DNA of 62,080 nucleotides from Branchiostoma floridae. Lineage: Eukaryota; Chordata; Leptocardii; Amphioxiformes; Branchiostomatidae. Below the pieces are notes generated by a model. It saw nothing but the letters and a program-made list of their open reading frames with translations, was not told the DNA's origin and ran no database searches. Position numbers and translations under genes: made by a program. Below are positions 11,128 through 22,478 of this stretch, one piece after another (the stretch's first letter is position 1; the number at the start of each line of letters is the position of its first letter). Location of the stretch: contig NC_049991.1 of NCBI RefSeq assembly GCF_000003815.2, positions 22,345,041 through 22,407,120 on the forward strand, read 5' to 3'.

Positions 11128-11149
11128 CCAATCCATGACCTCTGACCTC

Positions 11150-11332
11150 TCTGTATAGGTTCAGTACCATGGACAGCAGTAGGTCTGTATAGGTTCACTA
11201 CCAAGGACAGCAGTAGGTCTGTATAGGTTCAGTACCATGGACAGCAGTAGGTCTGTATAGGTTCAGTACCATGGACAGCAGTAGGTCTGTATAGGTTCAG
11301 TACCATGGACAGCAGTAGGCCTGTAGAGGTTA
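11150..11332. repeat. Minisatellite, 34-bp unit, right part of the split array
   Basis: Just over five further copies of the unit found at 6340-6980 (GGTTCAGTACCATGGACAGC), in the same orientation. They resume at CTGTATAGGTTCAG immediately after the LINE 5' end. Confidence 0.93.
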
Positions 11333-12299
11333 TATGAGAAGGATATGTTTACTTTAAAGGTAGAATTCAGATACTAAGAATATAGACATTTAATTCAGGT
11401 TTCGATGTAGCTATAGTTAAGTGAAGTCGTTCCTTTCAGGTTTCCCTGCTGTATGTTTGCAGCATCTGGGAGATCAAAGAGGCCGCCACCCTTTGCCTGT
11501 TGCTTCCCAGAGGTCAAAGGTTAATTGCCTGGATCATCAACACAGCACCCGTATCGGAGTGCACCGCTGGACTGTTCCACTTTTGTGCAGGAGTGTACCA
11601 CTGGGCTGTTCCACTTTTGTGCAGGAGTGTCCCATTGGGCTGTTCCACTTTTGTGCAGGAGTGCTATTATGTGAAATGTGTTGAGAATGAGAATGGATCG
11701 TTTCATCTCTCGGCAGGGGTGTCCTCTTTGTTTCTTGAGACTGTTCTATATCTCTGAGCGGTGACCCTGAGAACTGGATGGCTTCACCCACTGACGATGA
11801 GTCCACTGGTGCACACAGTGCCGCATGCGCCCTGTTGTCCATCACATCACCGACAAGCAGATGTTCCTACAAGACGTGCCACATAACCTTATATGGCATG
11901 AACAAATTCCTGCCATGGATATCGTAAAGCCTTATATGGCATACAGCAATGTTTGCATCAGCTGGCACACAACCTTAAATGGAAAGCGGACGTTCTGTCA
12001 ATGAGTGTGACATAACCTAATACGGGAATCTGGCGTCAGTTGCAAAGGATGTCACATAACCTAATATGACAAGGAGACGTTACAGCAATGGAATAACGTA
12101 TTATCAAAAAAACAAATGTCAAAACAGTAATAATGGATGACACTATATATGAAGGCATTAAATTAGCAGTATATTCGTATTCAGAATTGCGTGCTCAGAA
12201 ATATGTATGTTGGGAAGTGGAAATTGGCAAGCTCATATTAGCAAAAGACAAGGTAAGGCAAAAGGCAATGTTAGATCTAAAATGAGCTATGTTGACTCA
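11333..12299. other. No gene seen; small 34-bp triplication
   Basis: Mostly unique sequence. At about 11571-11663 a unit of about 34 bp containing CTGTTCCACTTTTGTGCAGG is present three times. At 11870-12070 the phrase CACATAACCT recurs irregularly. Open frames here are under 105 codons and unconvincing. Confidence 0.5.
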
Positions 12300-12975
12300 A
12301 AGCAGTATAACAGTATCTATAACCCACAACTCCTCAGCAACGTAACAGTACCTATAACCTGCAATGGTCAGCAACATAACAGTACATATAACCCACAATT
12401 CCTCAGCAACGTAACAGTAGCTATAACCTGCAATGGTCAGCAGTATAACAGTAGCTATAACCCACAATTCCTCACCAACCTAACAATAGTTATAACCCAC
12501 AATGCCTCAGCAACGTAACAGTAGCTATAACCCACAATTCCTCAGCAACGTAACAGTAGTTATAACCCACAATGCATCAGCAACATAACAGTAGTTATAA
12601 CTCACAATTCCTCAGCAACGTAACAGTAGTTATAACCCACAATTCCTCAGCAACATAACAGTAGTTATAACCCACAATTTCTCAGCAATGTAACAGTAGC
12701 TATAACCCACAATAACCCACAATTTCTCAGCAATATAACAGTAGTTATAACCCACAATTCCTCAGCAACCTAACAATAGTTATAACCCACAATGCATCAG
12801 CAATATAACAGTAGCTATAACCCACAATTCCTCAGCAACATAACAGTAGTTATAACCCACAATGCATCAGCAACATGATTGTAGTTATAACCTACAATGA
12901 GCCAGCAACATAACAGTAGTTATAACCTACAATGAGCCAGCAACATAACAGTAGTTATAAACCACAATGACATAA
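12300..12975. repeat. Minisatellite, 35-bp unit
   Basis: About 19 somewhat degenerate copies of a unit of about 35 bp containing AACAGTAGTTATAACCCACA and ATTCCTCAGC. Copies diverge more than in neighbouring arrays, suggesting an older array. Confidence 0.92.
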
Positions 12976-13919
12976 CACAATAACACCCTTTATAACCCAT
13001 GCAGGCTCCCATTAACAGGTAATGATTGTAATTAACATTGACCTCTAGCCACGTTTTCTGCCAGTAGCAAACACAGTTACAACCAATGCTCACCCGATGA
13101 CGGATAGATAACACAGTGTAATCAATGACCCTAGGGGGTACGGCAATAGAACAATAACTATAGCACTTATTACCAGTTTAGATAATATGTAACAATAACA
13201 GTCTGAAATGAGTAGATTGTCAGACAAACAAAAGTTCCGAATTTAATCTTTATCTATGTTGTTCAAGTTTTTAATTTGTTACAGCCCAGGATTTCTTTCG
13301 TGAGTCGCCCTTCTGTCTCATTGTACTTGCAGTAGCCGAGTTTTAGCAGCTTGTTATGTTTGCCTGCTGCAAAATTGATGTCCCCTTCTGCAGCATATTT
13401 CCCTTTGGCATTTGCGGAGATGGATGCTTAATTGGATTCCTTTGATTCTTGACGGCGCTGCTCAGCATTTCTGAGGGAAGCCGACTTTTATCAGCAACTT
13501 TTCCCTCATGTCTTCAGGAGCTGCTTGTAATGCATAGCAATTAGGCAGACCCGAATAAGTTAGGGAGGGAAGACTACCATAATTACATCATGCTATTTGC
13601 TGTGAAACATTAAACCATGTGGCACTGCACCTGAATGATGCTCGTTCTGCTTAGTCAGTGAAGACCCTGACTGCTTCAGTGGCCCTCCTAAATCCAGGAA
13701 GTGTAGTGCAGTAGCAACGATTATTTACAATAAAGGTCCTCCTCGGCACGATTAGGGTCTTATAATAGTATTGCACACCTAGATTTCTTACCAACCAAGA
13801 ACAATGGAACGCCATTCATCCCTCCTTGAGTCATTCTCCAGTTTTATTCTAATGACAAGCCTGCTATTTCCCAACGATCAGCCTTTTCCAGACCACCGTG
13901 CTCTAAGCCTGCTGTTTTT
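12976..13919. other. No gene seen
   Basis: Non-repetitive sequence of about 0.9 kb with no convincing coding frame. It contains one candidate splice-like context but nothing linked to a protein domain. Confidence 0.45.
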
Positions 13920-14535
13920 GTCTGCTACTTTAGGCCTGCTGCAGTTTGTCTCCAGCTTTAGGCCTGCTTCAGTTTGTTTCCAGCTTTCGGCCCGCTGCAG
14001 TTTGTCTCCAGCTTTCGGCCCGCTGCAGTTTGTTTCCAGCTTTAGGCCCGCTGCAGTTTGTTTCCAGCTTTAGGCCCGCTGCAGTTTGTTTCCAGCTTTC
14101 GGCCCGCTGCAGTTTGTCTCCAGCTTTAGGCCCGCTGCAGTTTGTTTCCAGCTTTAGGCCCGCTGCAGTTTGTTTCCAGCTTTAGGCCTGCTGCAGTTTG
14201 TTTCCAGCTGTAAGTCCGCTGCAGTTTGTTTCCAGCTGTAGGTCCGCTGCAGTTTGTCTCCAGCTTTAGGCCCGCTGCAGTTTGTTTCCAGCTTTAGGCC
14301 CGCTGCAGTTTGTCTCCAGCTTTGGGCCTGCTGCAATTTGTTTCCAGCTTTCGGCCCGCTGCAGTTTGTCTCCAGCTTTCGGCCTGCTGCAGTTTGTTTC
14401 CAGCTTTCGGCCTGCTGCAGTTTGTTTCCAGCTTTAGGCCTGCTGCAGTTTGTTTCAAGCTTTCGGCCCGCTGCAGTTTGTTTCCAGCTTTCGGCCCGCT
14501 GCAGTTTGTCTCCAGCTTTAGGCCTGCTGGAATTT
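13920..14535. repeat. Minisatellite, 28-bp unit with PstI site
   Basis: About 22 copies of a 28-bp unit, GGCCCGCTGCAGTTTGTTTC plus CAGCTTTA. Almost every copy has a CTGCAG palindrome. Since 28 is not a multiple of three, the repeat frames (28-residue period, 84 bp) on both strands are artefacts. Confidence 0.95.
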
Positions 14536-14879
14536 GCTTCTACCTGAGTGTGTACTGTTGTCCGAGTCCAGCGCTGAGCCTGCTGCAGTTTGTCTCCAGC
14601 TCTGCGCCGCTGTTGATTGTTTCCATCTATGTTCTCGCTGCACCTGCTTAGTTTTGTAATTTCCCCTATCTCTAAGTCTAAATCTGTAGAAAAGCCCACA
14701 TGTGTGCTCGAAGCCGACTAATGATCATCAGCATTCTCTCCTCTAGGTACAACTGCGTCTCGGGTGGTGAAGCATATCTGATTTTTTTAAAAAGTCACCA
14801 TCATAAGTAAGGGATAGAGTTATATACGGCCACTATGGACCAGCAAGACGTCTCAGTTATGTAACTATGTACTTTTTGG
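14536..14879. other. No gene seen
   Basis: Short spacer of unique sequence between two arrays, with nothing recognisable. Confidence 0.5.
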
Positions 14880-17800
14880 GTCTCTTCACACACGCGGGTG
14901 CTAGCCTGGGCTAGCACTGTCTTCACACACGCGCGCCCTAGCCGGAACTAGCACTGTCCTCACACACGCGGATGCTAGCCGGAACTAGCACTGTCTTCAC
15001 ACACGCGCGCGCTAGCCGGAACTAGCACTGTCTTCACACACGCGCGCGCTAGCCGGAACTAGCACTGTCTTCACACACGCGGGCGCTAGCCGGAACTAGC
15101 ACTGTCTTCACACACGCGGGCGCTAGCCGGGGCGAGCACTGTCTTCACACACGCGCGCGCTAGCCGGAACTAGCACTGTCTTCACACACGCGCGCGCGAG
15201 CCGGAACTAGCACTGTCTTCACACACGCGGGCGCTAGCCGGAACTAGCACTGTCTTCACACACGCGCGCGCTAACCGGAACTAGCACTGTCTTCACACAC
15301 GCGCGCGCGAGCCGGAACTAGCACTGTCTTCATACACGCGCGCGAGCCGGGGCTAGCACTGTCTTCATACACACGGGCGCTAGCCAGAACTAGCACTGTC
15401 TTCACACACGCGCGGGCGCTAGCCGGGGCGAGCACTGTATTCACACACGCGCGGGCGCTAGCCGGGGCGAGCACTGTATTCACACACACGGGTGCTAGCC
15501 GGAACTAGCACTGTCTTCACACACGCGGGCGCGAGCCGGGGCTAGCACTGTCTTCATACACACGGGCGCTAGCCGGAACTAGCACTGTCTTCACACACGC
15601 GGGCGCGAGCCGGAACTAGCACTGTCTTCATACACGCGGGCGCGAGCCGGAACTAGCACTGTCTTCACACACACGGGCGCTAGCCAGAACTAGCACTGTC
15701 TTCACACACGCGCGCGCTAGCCGGAACTAGCACTGTCTTCACACACGCGCGGGCGCTAGCCGGGGCGAGCACTGTATTCACACACGCGCGGGCGCTAGCC
15801 GGGGCGAGCACTGTATTCACACACACGGGTGCTAACCGGAACTAGCACTGTCTTCACACACACGGGTGCTAACCGGAACTAGCACTGTCTTCACACACAC
15901 GGGTGCTAACCGGAACTAGCACTGTCTTCATACACACGGGCGCTAGCCGGAACTAGCACTGTCTTCACACACGCGCGCGCTAGCCGGAACTAGCACTGTC
16001 TTCACACACGCGGGTGCTAGCCGGAACTAGCACTGTCTTCACACACGCGGGCGCGAGCCGGAACTAGCACTGTCTTCACACACACGGGCGCTAGCCAGAA
16101 CTAGCACTGTCTTCACACACGCGCGGGCGCTAGCCGGGGCGAGCACTGTATTCACACACGCGCGGGCGCTAGCCGGGGCGAGCACTGTATTCACACACAC
16201 GGGTGCTAACCGGAACTAGCACTGTCTTCACACACACGGGTGCTAACCGGAACTAGCACTGTCTTCACACACACGGGTGCTAACCGGAACTAGCACTGTA
16301 TTCACACACGCGCGCGCTAGCCGGAACTAGCACTGTCTTCACACACACGGGCGCTAGCCGGAACTAGCACTGTCTTCACACACACGCGCGCGAGACGGAA
16401 CTAGCACTGTCTTCACACACGCGCGCGCTAGCCGGAACTAGCACTGTCTTCACACACGCGGGCGCTAGCCGGAACTAGCACTGTCTTCACACACGCGGGC
16501 GCTAGCCGGGGCGAGCACTGTCTTCACACACGCGCGCGCTAGCCGGAACTAGCACTGTCTTCACACACGCGCGCGCGAGCCGGAACTAGCACTGTCTTCA
16601 CACACGCGGGCGCTAGCCGGAACTAGCACTGTCTTCACACACGCGCGCGCTAACCGGAACTAGCACTGTCTTCACACACGCGCGCGCGAGCCGGAACTAG
16701 CACTGTCTTCATACACGCGCGCGAGCCGGGGCTAGCACTGTCTCCATACACGCGGGCGCGAGCCGGAACTAGCACTGTCTTCACACACACGGGCGCTAGC
16801 CAGAACTAGCACTGTCTTCACACACGCGCGGGCGCTAGCCGGGGCGAGCACTGTATTTACACACGCGCGGGCGCTAGCCGGGGCGAGCACTGTATTCACA
16901 CACACGGGTGCTAACCGGAACTAGCACTGTCTTCACACACACGGGTGCTAACCGGAACTAGCACTGTCTTCACACACGCGGGCGCGAGCCGGAACTAGCA
17001 CTGTCTTCATACACGCGGGCGCGAGCCGGAACTAGCACTGTATTCACACACACGGGCGCTAGCCGGAACTAGCACTGTCTTCACACACGCGGGCGCGAGC
17101 CGGGGCTAGCACTGTCTTCATACACACGGGCGCTAGCCGGAACTAGCACTGTCTTCACACACGCGGGCGCGAGCCGGAACTAGCACTGTCTTCATACACG
17201 CGGGCGCGAGCCGGAACTAGCACTGTCTTCACACACACGGGCGCTAGCCAGAACTAGCACTGTCTTCACACACGCGCGGGCGCTAGCCGGGGCGAGCACT
17301 GTATTCACACACGCGCGGGCGCTAGCCGGGGCGAGCACTGTATTCACACACGCGCGGGCGCTAGCCGGGGCGAGCACTGTATTCACACACACGGGTGCTA
17401 ACCGGAACTAGCACTGTCTTCACACACACGGGTGCTAACCGGAACTAGCACTGTCTTCACACACACGGGTGCTAACCGGAACTAGCACTGTCTTCATACA
17501 CACGGGCGCTAGCCGGAACTAGCACTGTCTTCACACACGCGCGCACTAGCCGGAACTAGCACTGTCTTCACACACGCGGGTGCTAGCCGGAACTAGCACT
17601 GTCTTCACACACGCGGGCGCGAGCCGGAACTAGCACTGTCTTCACACACACGGGCGCTAGCCAGAACTAGCACTGTCTTCACACACGCGCGGGCGCTAGC
17701 CGGGGCGAGCACTGTATTCACACACGCGCGGGCGCTAGCCGGGGCGAGCACTGTATTCACACACACGGGTGCTAACCGGAACTAGCACTGTCTTCACACA

Positions 17801-18010
17801 CACGGGTGCTAACCGGAACTAGCACTGTCTTCACACACACGGGTGCTAACCGGAACTAGCACTGTATTCACACACGCGCGCGCTAGCCGGAACTAGCACT
17901 GTCTTCACACACACGGGCGCTAGCCGGAACTAGCACTGTCTTCACACACACGCGCGCGAGACGGAACTAGCACTGTCTTCACACACGCGGGCGCTAGCCG
18001 GGGTGAGCAC
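14880..18010. repeat. 3.1-kb minisatellite, about 37-bp unit, with higher-order structure
   Basis: About 84 copies of a unit of 35-39 bp: GCTAGCCGGAACTAGCACTG then TCTTCACACACGCGGGC. The CG/CA block varies in length. Blocks of many units are themselves duplicated: about 15815-16420 matches 17381-17986 at an offset of 1566 bp with one substitution seen over most of its length, and about 15030-15365 matches 16409-16742 at an offset of 1379 bp. Alternating CACACACGCGCGCG is prone to Z-DNA. Confidence 0.95.
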
Positions 18011-18224
18011 TGTGCAGTCGTAAAGCCGTCACTCCAGCAGCCCGCGCGCCGCCGGGGGACCGAATGTATGGCCTGCAGATAAATAATCCATTAATAAAGG
18101 TGCAGCGCTGCTGATCATAGCCTGCCAGGTTTGAGTTATGACATCTCCGAGGGCGGCGCGGGGAGAGCTGATCCCGGGAGAGGGAAGCTGCACGGAGAGA
18201 TCAAACCGGGGATATGGCCGCGGG

Positions 18225-18830
18225 CTTCAGGAATATCAGCTACATGATAACTTTATTACGTACGGGGGGAGGGGGGGAGGGTTCTGCAGGAATATCAGCT
18301 ACACAGCTACATGATAACAACTTTATTACGGGAGGCGGGGGTGCAGGAATATCAGCTACATGATAACTTTATTACGTACGGGGGGTGGGGGGGTGGAGGG
18401 TTCTGCAGGAATATCAGCTACACAGCTACATGATAACAACTTTAATACGTACGCGGGGGGGGGGGTGCAGGAATAATAGCTACAGGATAACAACTTTATT
18501 ACGTACGGGGGGGTGGGCCCAGGAATAATAGCTACATTATAACAACTTTATTACGTACGGGGGGGGGGTGCAGGAATAATAGCTACATTATAACAACTTT
18601 GTTACGTACGCGGGGGGTGCAGGAATGACAGCTACATCATAACAACTTTATTACGTACGGGGGGGCAGGAATAACAGCTTTATTACGGAGGGCTTAGGGA
18701 ATAACAGCTTTATCACTTACGGGGGGGGGGGACTACTGGCTTTATTATGGGAGGGGGATCTGCAGGAATAAGAGCTCTATTATGGGAAGGGGTCGTGTTT
18801 CTGTGTGCAGGAATAACAGCTTTATTACGT
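18225..18830. repeat. G-rich degenerate repeat
   Basis: About nine decaying copies built from TTTATTACGTACGGGGGG, TGCAGGAATA and CAGCTACATGATAAC. Copies shorten and diverge toward the right. Runs of G (for example around 18265-18281 and 18385-18400) could form G-quadruplexes on the plus strand. Confidence 0.85.
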
Positions 18831-20042
18831 CCTAGAACTTGAAACATTTGTGCAGGACCAGCTCCTGGCTTGTGCTGGTTCGCTTCGCTCACTCAGTGGT
18901 TTTATTCGGTGCTTATAGCAAAGCCCCAGGCGTTATGACACCATATACACCTCTGGGCGGATCATTAACCATTGATTTATGAAATGGCCAAAACGAGCGG
19001 ACAAGGCCGATGAACCCCGAGCTTTCGCTCTACTATATGTTTTGTACCATGTATATGACCGAATGATACATGTTGACAGATTTATTAGGACTTGATGTAA
19101 TCCATTTCTCTGTTATATCCTATCTGATCCTTGCCCCTTTCGTGACCTCAACGGCAAGCGGCCTGCAGGTCACTTTGAGCTTCTCAGGAATAAACAAAGC
19201 TTCAAACAAACAAATGTGGAACGATGTTAAAGCTGCGGTAACTACTGGGTGCCAATATGTGGACAAATGTACGACAGGATCCATTGCTTGACACAACTTT
19301 CAGCAGCCTTTCCAAGGAGAATAGGGCGAGGTCATTGGTTTGGTAGGCAGGAGTAAGATTGCAAATGTCCATTCTTTAGGTGTCGTGCCTTGCTGAGAAT
19401 ACCTGAGAGAGGAGAGTTGAGTTCATAGGCAAATTCCTTATGAATTTATTGTGCATTCCTAGGTACTCAGCGTTACTGTAGAAAGGGAAAAAAGTTTAAA
19501 AAGTATGATTGATTTACCAAAAAGCAGATGCTTAAGTAACTATATATGATTTTGAGAACGGTCAGACGTTTCAGACAGCCCTCCTGTGTATTTTGTTGTG
19601 ACAAGGTTACATGTAGTCGGACATTACGTTGTGTTTTACCAAATATACTATACGATACTTACAGTTACAGTCACGGGTTCGGCAGATCAGGCTTCAATAC
19701 GGCTCGGCGGGTATTCCAGTGTTACTACTGTAACAGCACTTCTCTGTACAGACTCTAGCATGCTGTCGTATTTATCCACCACTAATTAGTCAGTATTATC
19801 CTATTGATATTGATGAACCAGTCCTGTTACCGTCTAGCATACAAGTGCAAGGTTCAGTTTGGCAGACAACCCTTTTGTCTTGTACAGTAGAACTGGCGGA
19901 CAGAATTAACACAAGGATAACAGGTTCAAAGACCGTCTACATGCATACATGATATACAAGGTGTGAACGCGAGTCGTAATAAGACAGACATCCCTGTTGC
20001 TAAGGGCTGTAACTATACATACCTAGTAGTAAAGATGATATC
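18831..20042. other. No gene seen
   Basis: About 1.2 kb of unique sequence. Frames up to 73 codons, none with a recognisable domain. Confidence 0.45.
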
Positions 20043-20211
20043 NNNNNNNNNNNNNNNNNNNNNNNNNNNNNNNNNNNNNNNNNNNNNNNNNNNNNNNNNN
20101 NNNNNNNNNNNNNNNNNNNNNNNNNNNNNNNNNNNNNNNNNNNNNNNNNNNNNNNNNNNNNNNNNNNNNNNNNNNNNNNNNNNNNNNNNNNNNNNNNNNN
20201 NNNNNNNNNNN
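20043..20211. other. Assembly gap (169 N)
   Basis: Run of N. Content unknown. Confidence 1.
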
Positions 20212-21293
20212 AGCACCGCCATTATCCACAGCGCTGGATCGGGCTGAAAAGCGCACCACGAAATCGGGCGGACGCGGGCTGAAGCGGAGGCGTTTATCGT
20301 GTTTTGCACGAGGGAACCCCGCAAGGAGCTGTCAGTTCCGGTGAGAGCTGCATGTTGAAGGGTATCATTAAATATTTGCAGAAAAATTGCCGAGAAAATC
20401 ACACAGACAGTGACGCATTGTGCCCTTGGATAAGTTGCAGTATGATTGAACCCACTGAAAACATCTTGTGCTTTGTGAAAATAACACTTTTCTTCGGGTA
20501 CAGAAATATTCAGCCTTTTTCAAAGCCTTTCCTATTGGATGCAAGTCTTCAGCCTTTTAAAAACTTTCACTGTGTTACAGACATACATTCTAATTTACCT
20601 TTTCCGACAACAGAATGTCTGAAATATCCAGCATTTTTGTAAGTTTTCAGTAGAAATATATTCGGCCTTTCAAACTTTTCCTGGAGTACAGAAATATTCC
20701 ACCTTTTCTAACAAAAGCAAGTGGTTACAGAGAGTGGAGTAACACAAATTCCATGGCATATATATAAGCTCGCAAAGTAGGCGGAAAGGAAATAGAGCTG
20801 CACTCCCTGAAGCAGAGTACCGAGTACCACTGGCGACTGCACTCCCCGAAGCAGAGTACCAAGTACCACAGGCGGCTGCACTCCCAGAAGTGGAGGACTC
20901 CACGTGTACCGAGTACCACGCTAGGTAGGAAATATGGCTGATGTCATACAGCCAGCCAGGAACATGGCATCATCCTGTTGGAGTCAGCCGAAAGCTGGTA
21001 TTAGGCCGACAAAGTGGGCGCGTCAAATCAAGGGGACATTGAGGGATGCGCTGTTTCGGGTACGGATCATTACTATAATGTGGTAAGACCAGGTGCGGCG
21101 CGCAGAGAACTGATAAAACTATTACAGTACTTAACCCCCGCTTACATCTGGAATGCCCCCCCCCCACCATAACTGCGCTCAACTCAGCATTAATGCGACC
21201 AAATAGGATTATTGAATTGTCATTAAAAATCGCAGCGAATGCCCGATTATCATAGAGATGGGACCACAGGCTAAAGGACCATACAACCGGGAT
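20212..21293. other. No gene seen; small triplication
   Basis: An open frame of 112 codons at 20304-20642 has no known domain. Around 20500-20710 a loose repeat of TTCAGCCTTT / TACAGAAATATTC occurs. At about 20797-20920 a unit of about 45 bp containing GAAGCAGAGTACC is present three times in degenerate form. Confidence 0.45.
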
Positions 21294-21393
21294 NNNNNNN
21301 NNNNNNNNNNNNNNNNNNNNNNNNNNNNNNNNNNNNNNNNNNNNNNNNNNNNNNNNNNNNNNNNNNNNNNNNNNNNNNNNNNNNNNNNNNNNN
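21294..21393. other. Assembly gap (100 N)
   Basis: Run of exactly 100 N, a typical placeholder for a gap of unknown size. Confidence 1.
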
Positions 21394-21689
21394 ATTAGAG
21401 AGTGCGGATACAGCCCCCCTCCCCCAATGCTGTAAAGCCATTAGAGAAGTGCGGATACACTACCGACAATTCCCCGGGGACTGGCCAACTATAGCGCCTG
21501 CAACTGGCCTGATTGAATTCGCGCCCTAAAATAGAGTTAGGAGTAGTTACAGTTCACGGAATAACGAGACCCAGAGTCGTTAACAGTAATTCCGGCGGTT
21601 CCAGCCCGAGTCATGACTACAGACCATAACCGACAACCCATCTATTAGGACTTGCCTGCAGTACCGAAGGTACTGTTTGGGACCTCCTG
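21394..21689. other. No gene seen
   Basis: Unique sequence between the gap and the 24-bp array, nothing recognisable. Confidence 0.5.
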
Positions 21690-22478
21690 CAATGGGAATA
21701 ACAGCTGATGGTATTGCCTGCATCACAGCTGATGGTACTGCCTGCATCACAGCTGATGGTACTGCCTGCTTCACAGCTGATGGTACTTCCTGCTTCACAG
21801 CTGATGGTACTGCCTGCATCACAGCTGATGGTGGTGCCTGCTTCACAGCTGATGGTACTGCCTGCATCACAGCTGATGGTACTGCCTGCTTCACAGCTGA
21901 TGGTGCTGTCTGCATCACAGCTGATGGTACTGCCTGCTTCACAGCTGATGGTGCTGTCTGCATCACAGCTGATGTGATGGTACTGCCTGCTTCACAGCTG
22001 ATGGTACTGCCTGCATCACAGCTGATGGTACTGAACTCTCCTGCTTCATAGCTGATGGTACTGCCTGCATCACAGCTGATGGTACTGCCTGCTTCACAGC
22101 TGATGGTGCTGTCTGCATCACAGCTGATGGTACTGCCTGCTTCACAGCTGATGGTACTGCCTGCTTCACAGCTGATGGTGCTGTCTGCATCACAGCTGAT
22201 GGTACTGCCTGCTTCACAGCTGATTGTAATGCCTGCTTCACAGCTGATGGTACTGCCTGCTTCACAGCTGATGGTACTGCCTGCTTCACAGCTGATGGTA
22301 CTTCCTGCTTCACAGCTGATGGTACTGCCTGCATCACAGCTGATGGTACTGAACTCTCCTGCTTCATAGCTGATGGTACTGCCTGCTTCACAGCTGATGG
22401 TACTGCCTGCTTCACAGCTGATGGTACTGCCTGCTTCACAGCTGATGGTACTGCCTGCTTCACAGCTGATGGTGCTGT
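21690..22478. repeat. Minisatellite, 24-bp unit with CAGCTG E-box
   Basis: About 32 copies of a 24-bp unit, CACAGCTGATGGTACTGCCTG plus CTT or CAT. Every copy carries CAGCTG. Because 24 is a multiple of three, long frames open on both strands (8-residue repeats); none contains unique protein sequence and I do not call them genes. Confidence 0.95.

Larger units (their letters stand above)
6981..11149 (-). mobile_element. Near full-length LINE (CR1/L2-like non-LTR retrotransposon)
   Basis: A 4.17-kb element on the minus strand with a 5' UTR of about 420 bp (10728-11149), a single long ORF (7491-10727), a 3' UTR of about 510 bp and a short tail that reads as AAAC repeats on the element strand (6981-7000). 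It interrupts a 34-bp minisatellite cleanly: TCTG occurs at both junctions (6977-6980 and 11150-11153). The precise target duplication is uncertain because the target is itself repetitive. The uninterrupted ORF and both termini suggest a recent, possibly mobile, insertion. The CR1/L2-like assignment is from motif style and the microsatellite tail and was not tested by phylogeny. Confidence 0.9.

Noticed and set aside
13804-14699. Open frames on both strands across the 28-bp array
   Set aside because: Period of 28 residues equals three 28-bp units, and both strands are open. These are repeat artefacts.
15271-17392. Short Ala/Ser/Val-rich frames in the 37-bp array
   Set aside because: Repeat artefacts in a minisatellite.
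19963-20402. Frames crossing the gap at 20043-20211
   Set aside because: Mostly N; no evidence of coding on either side.
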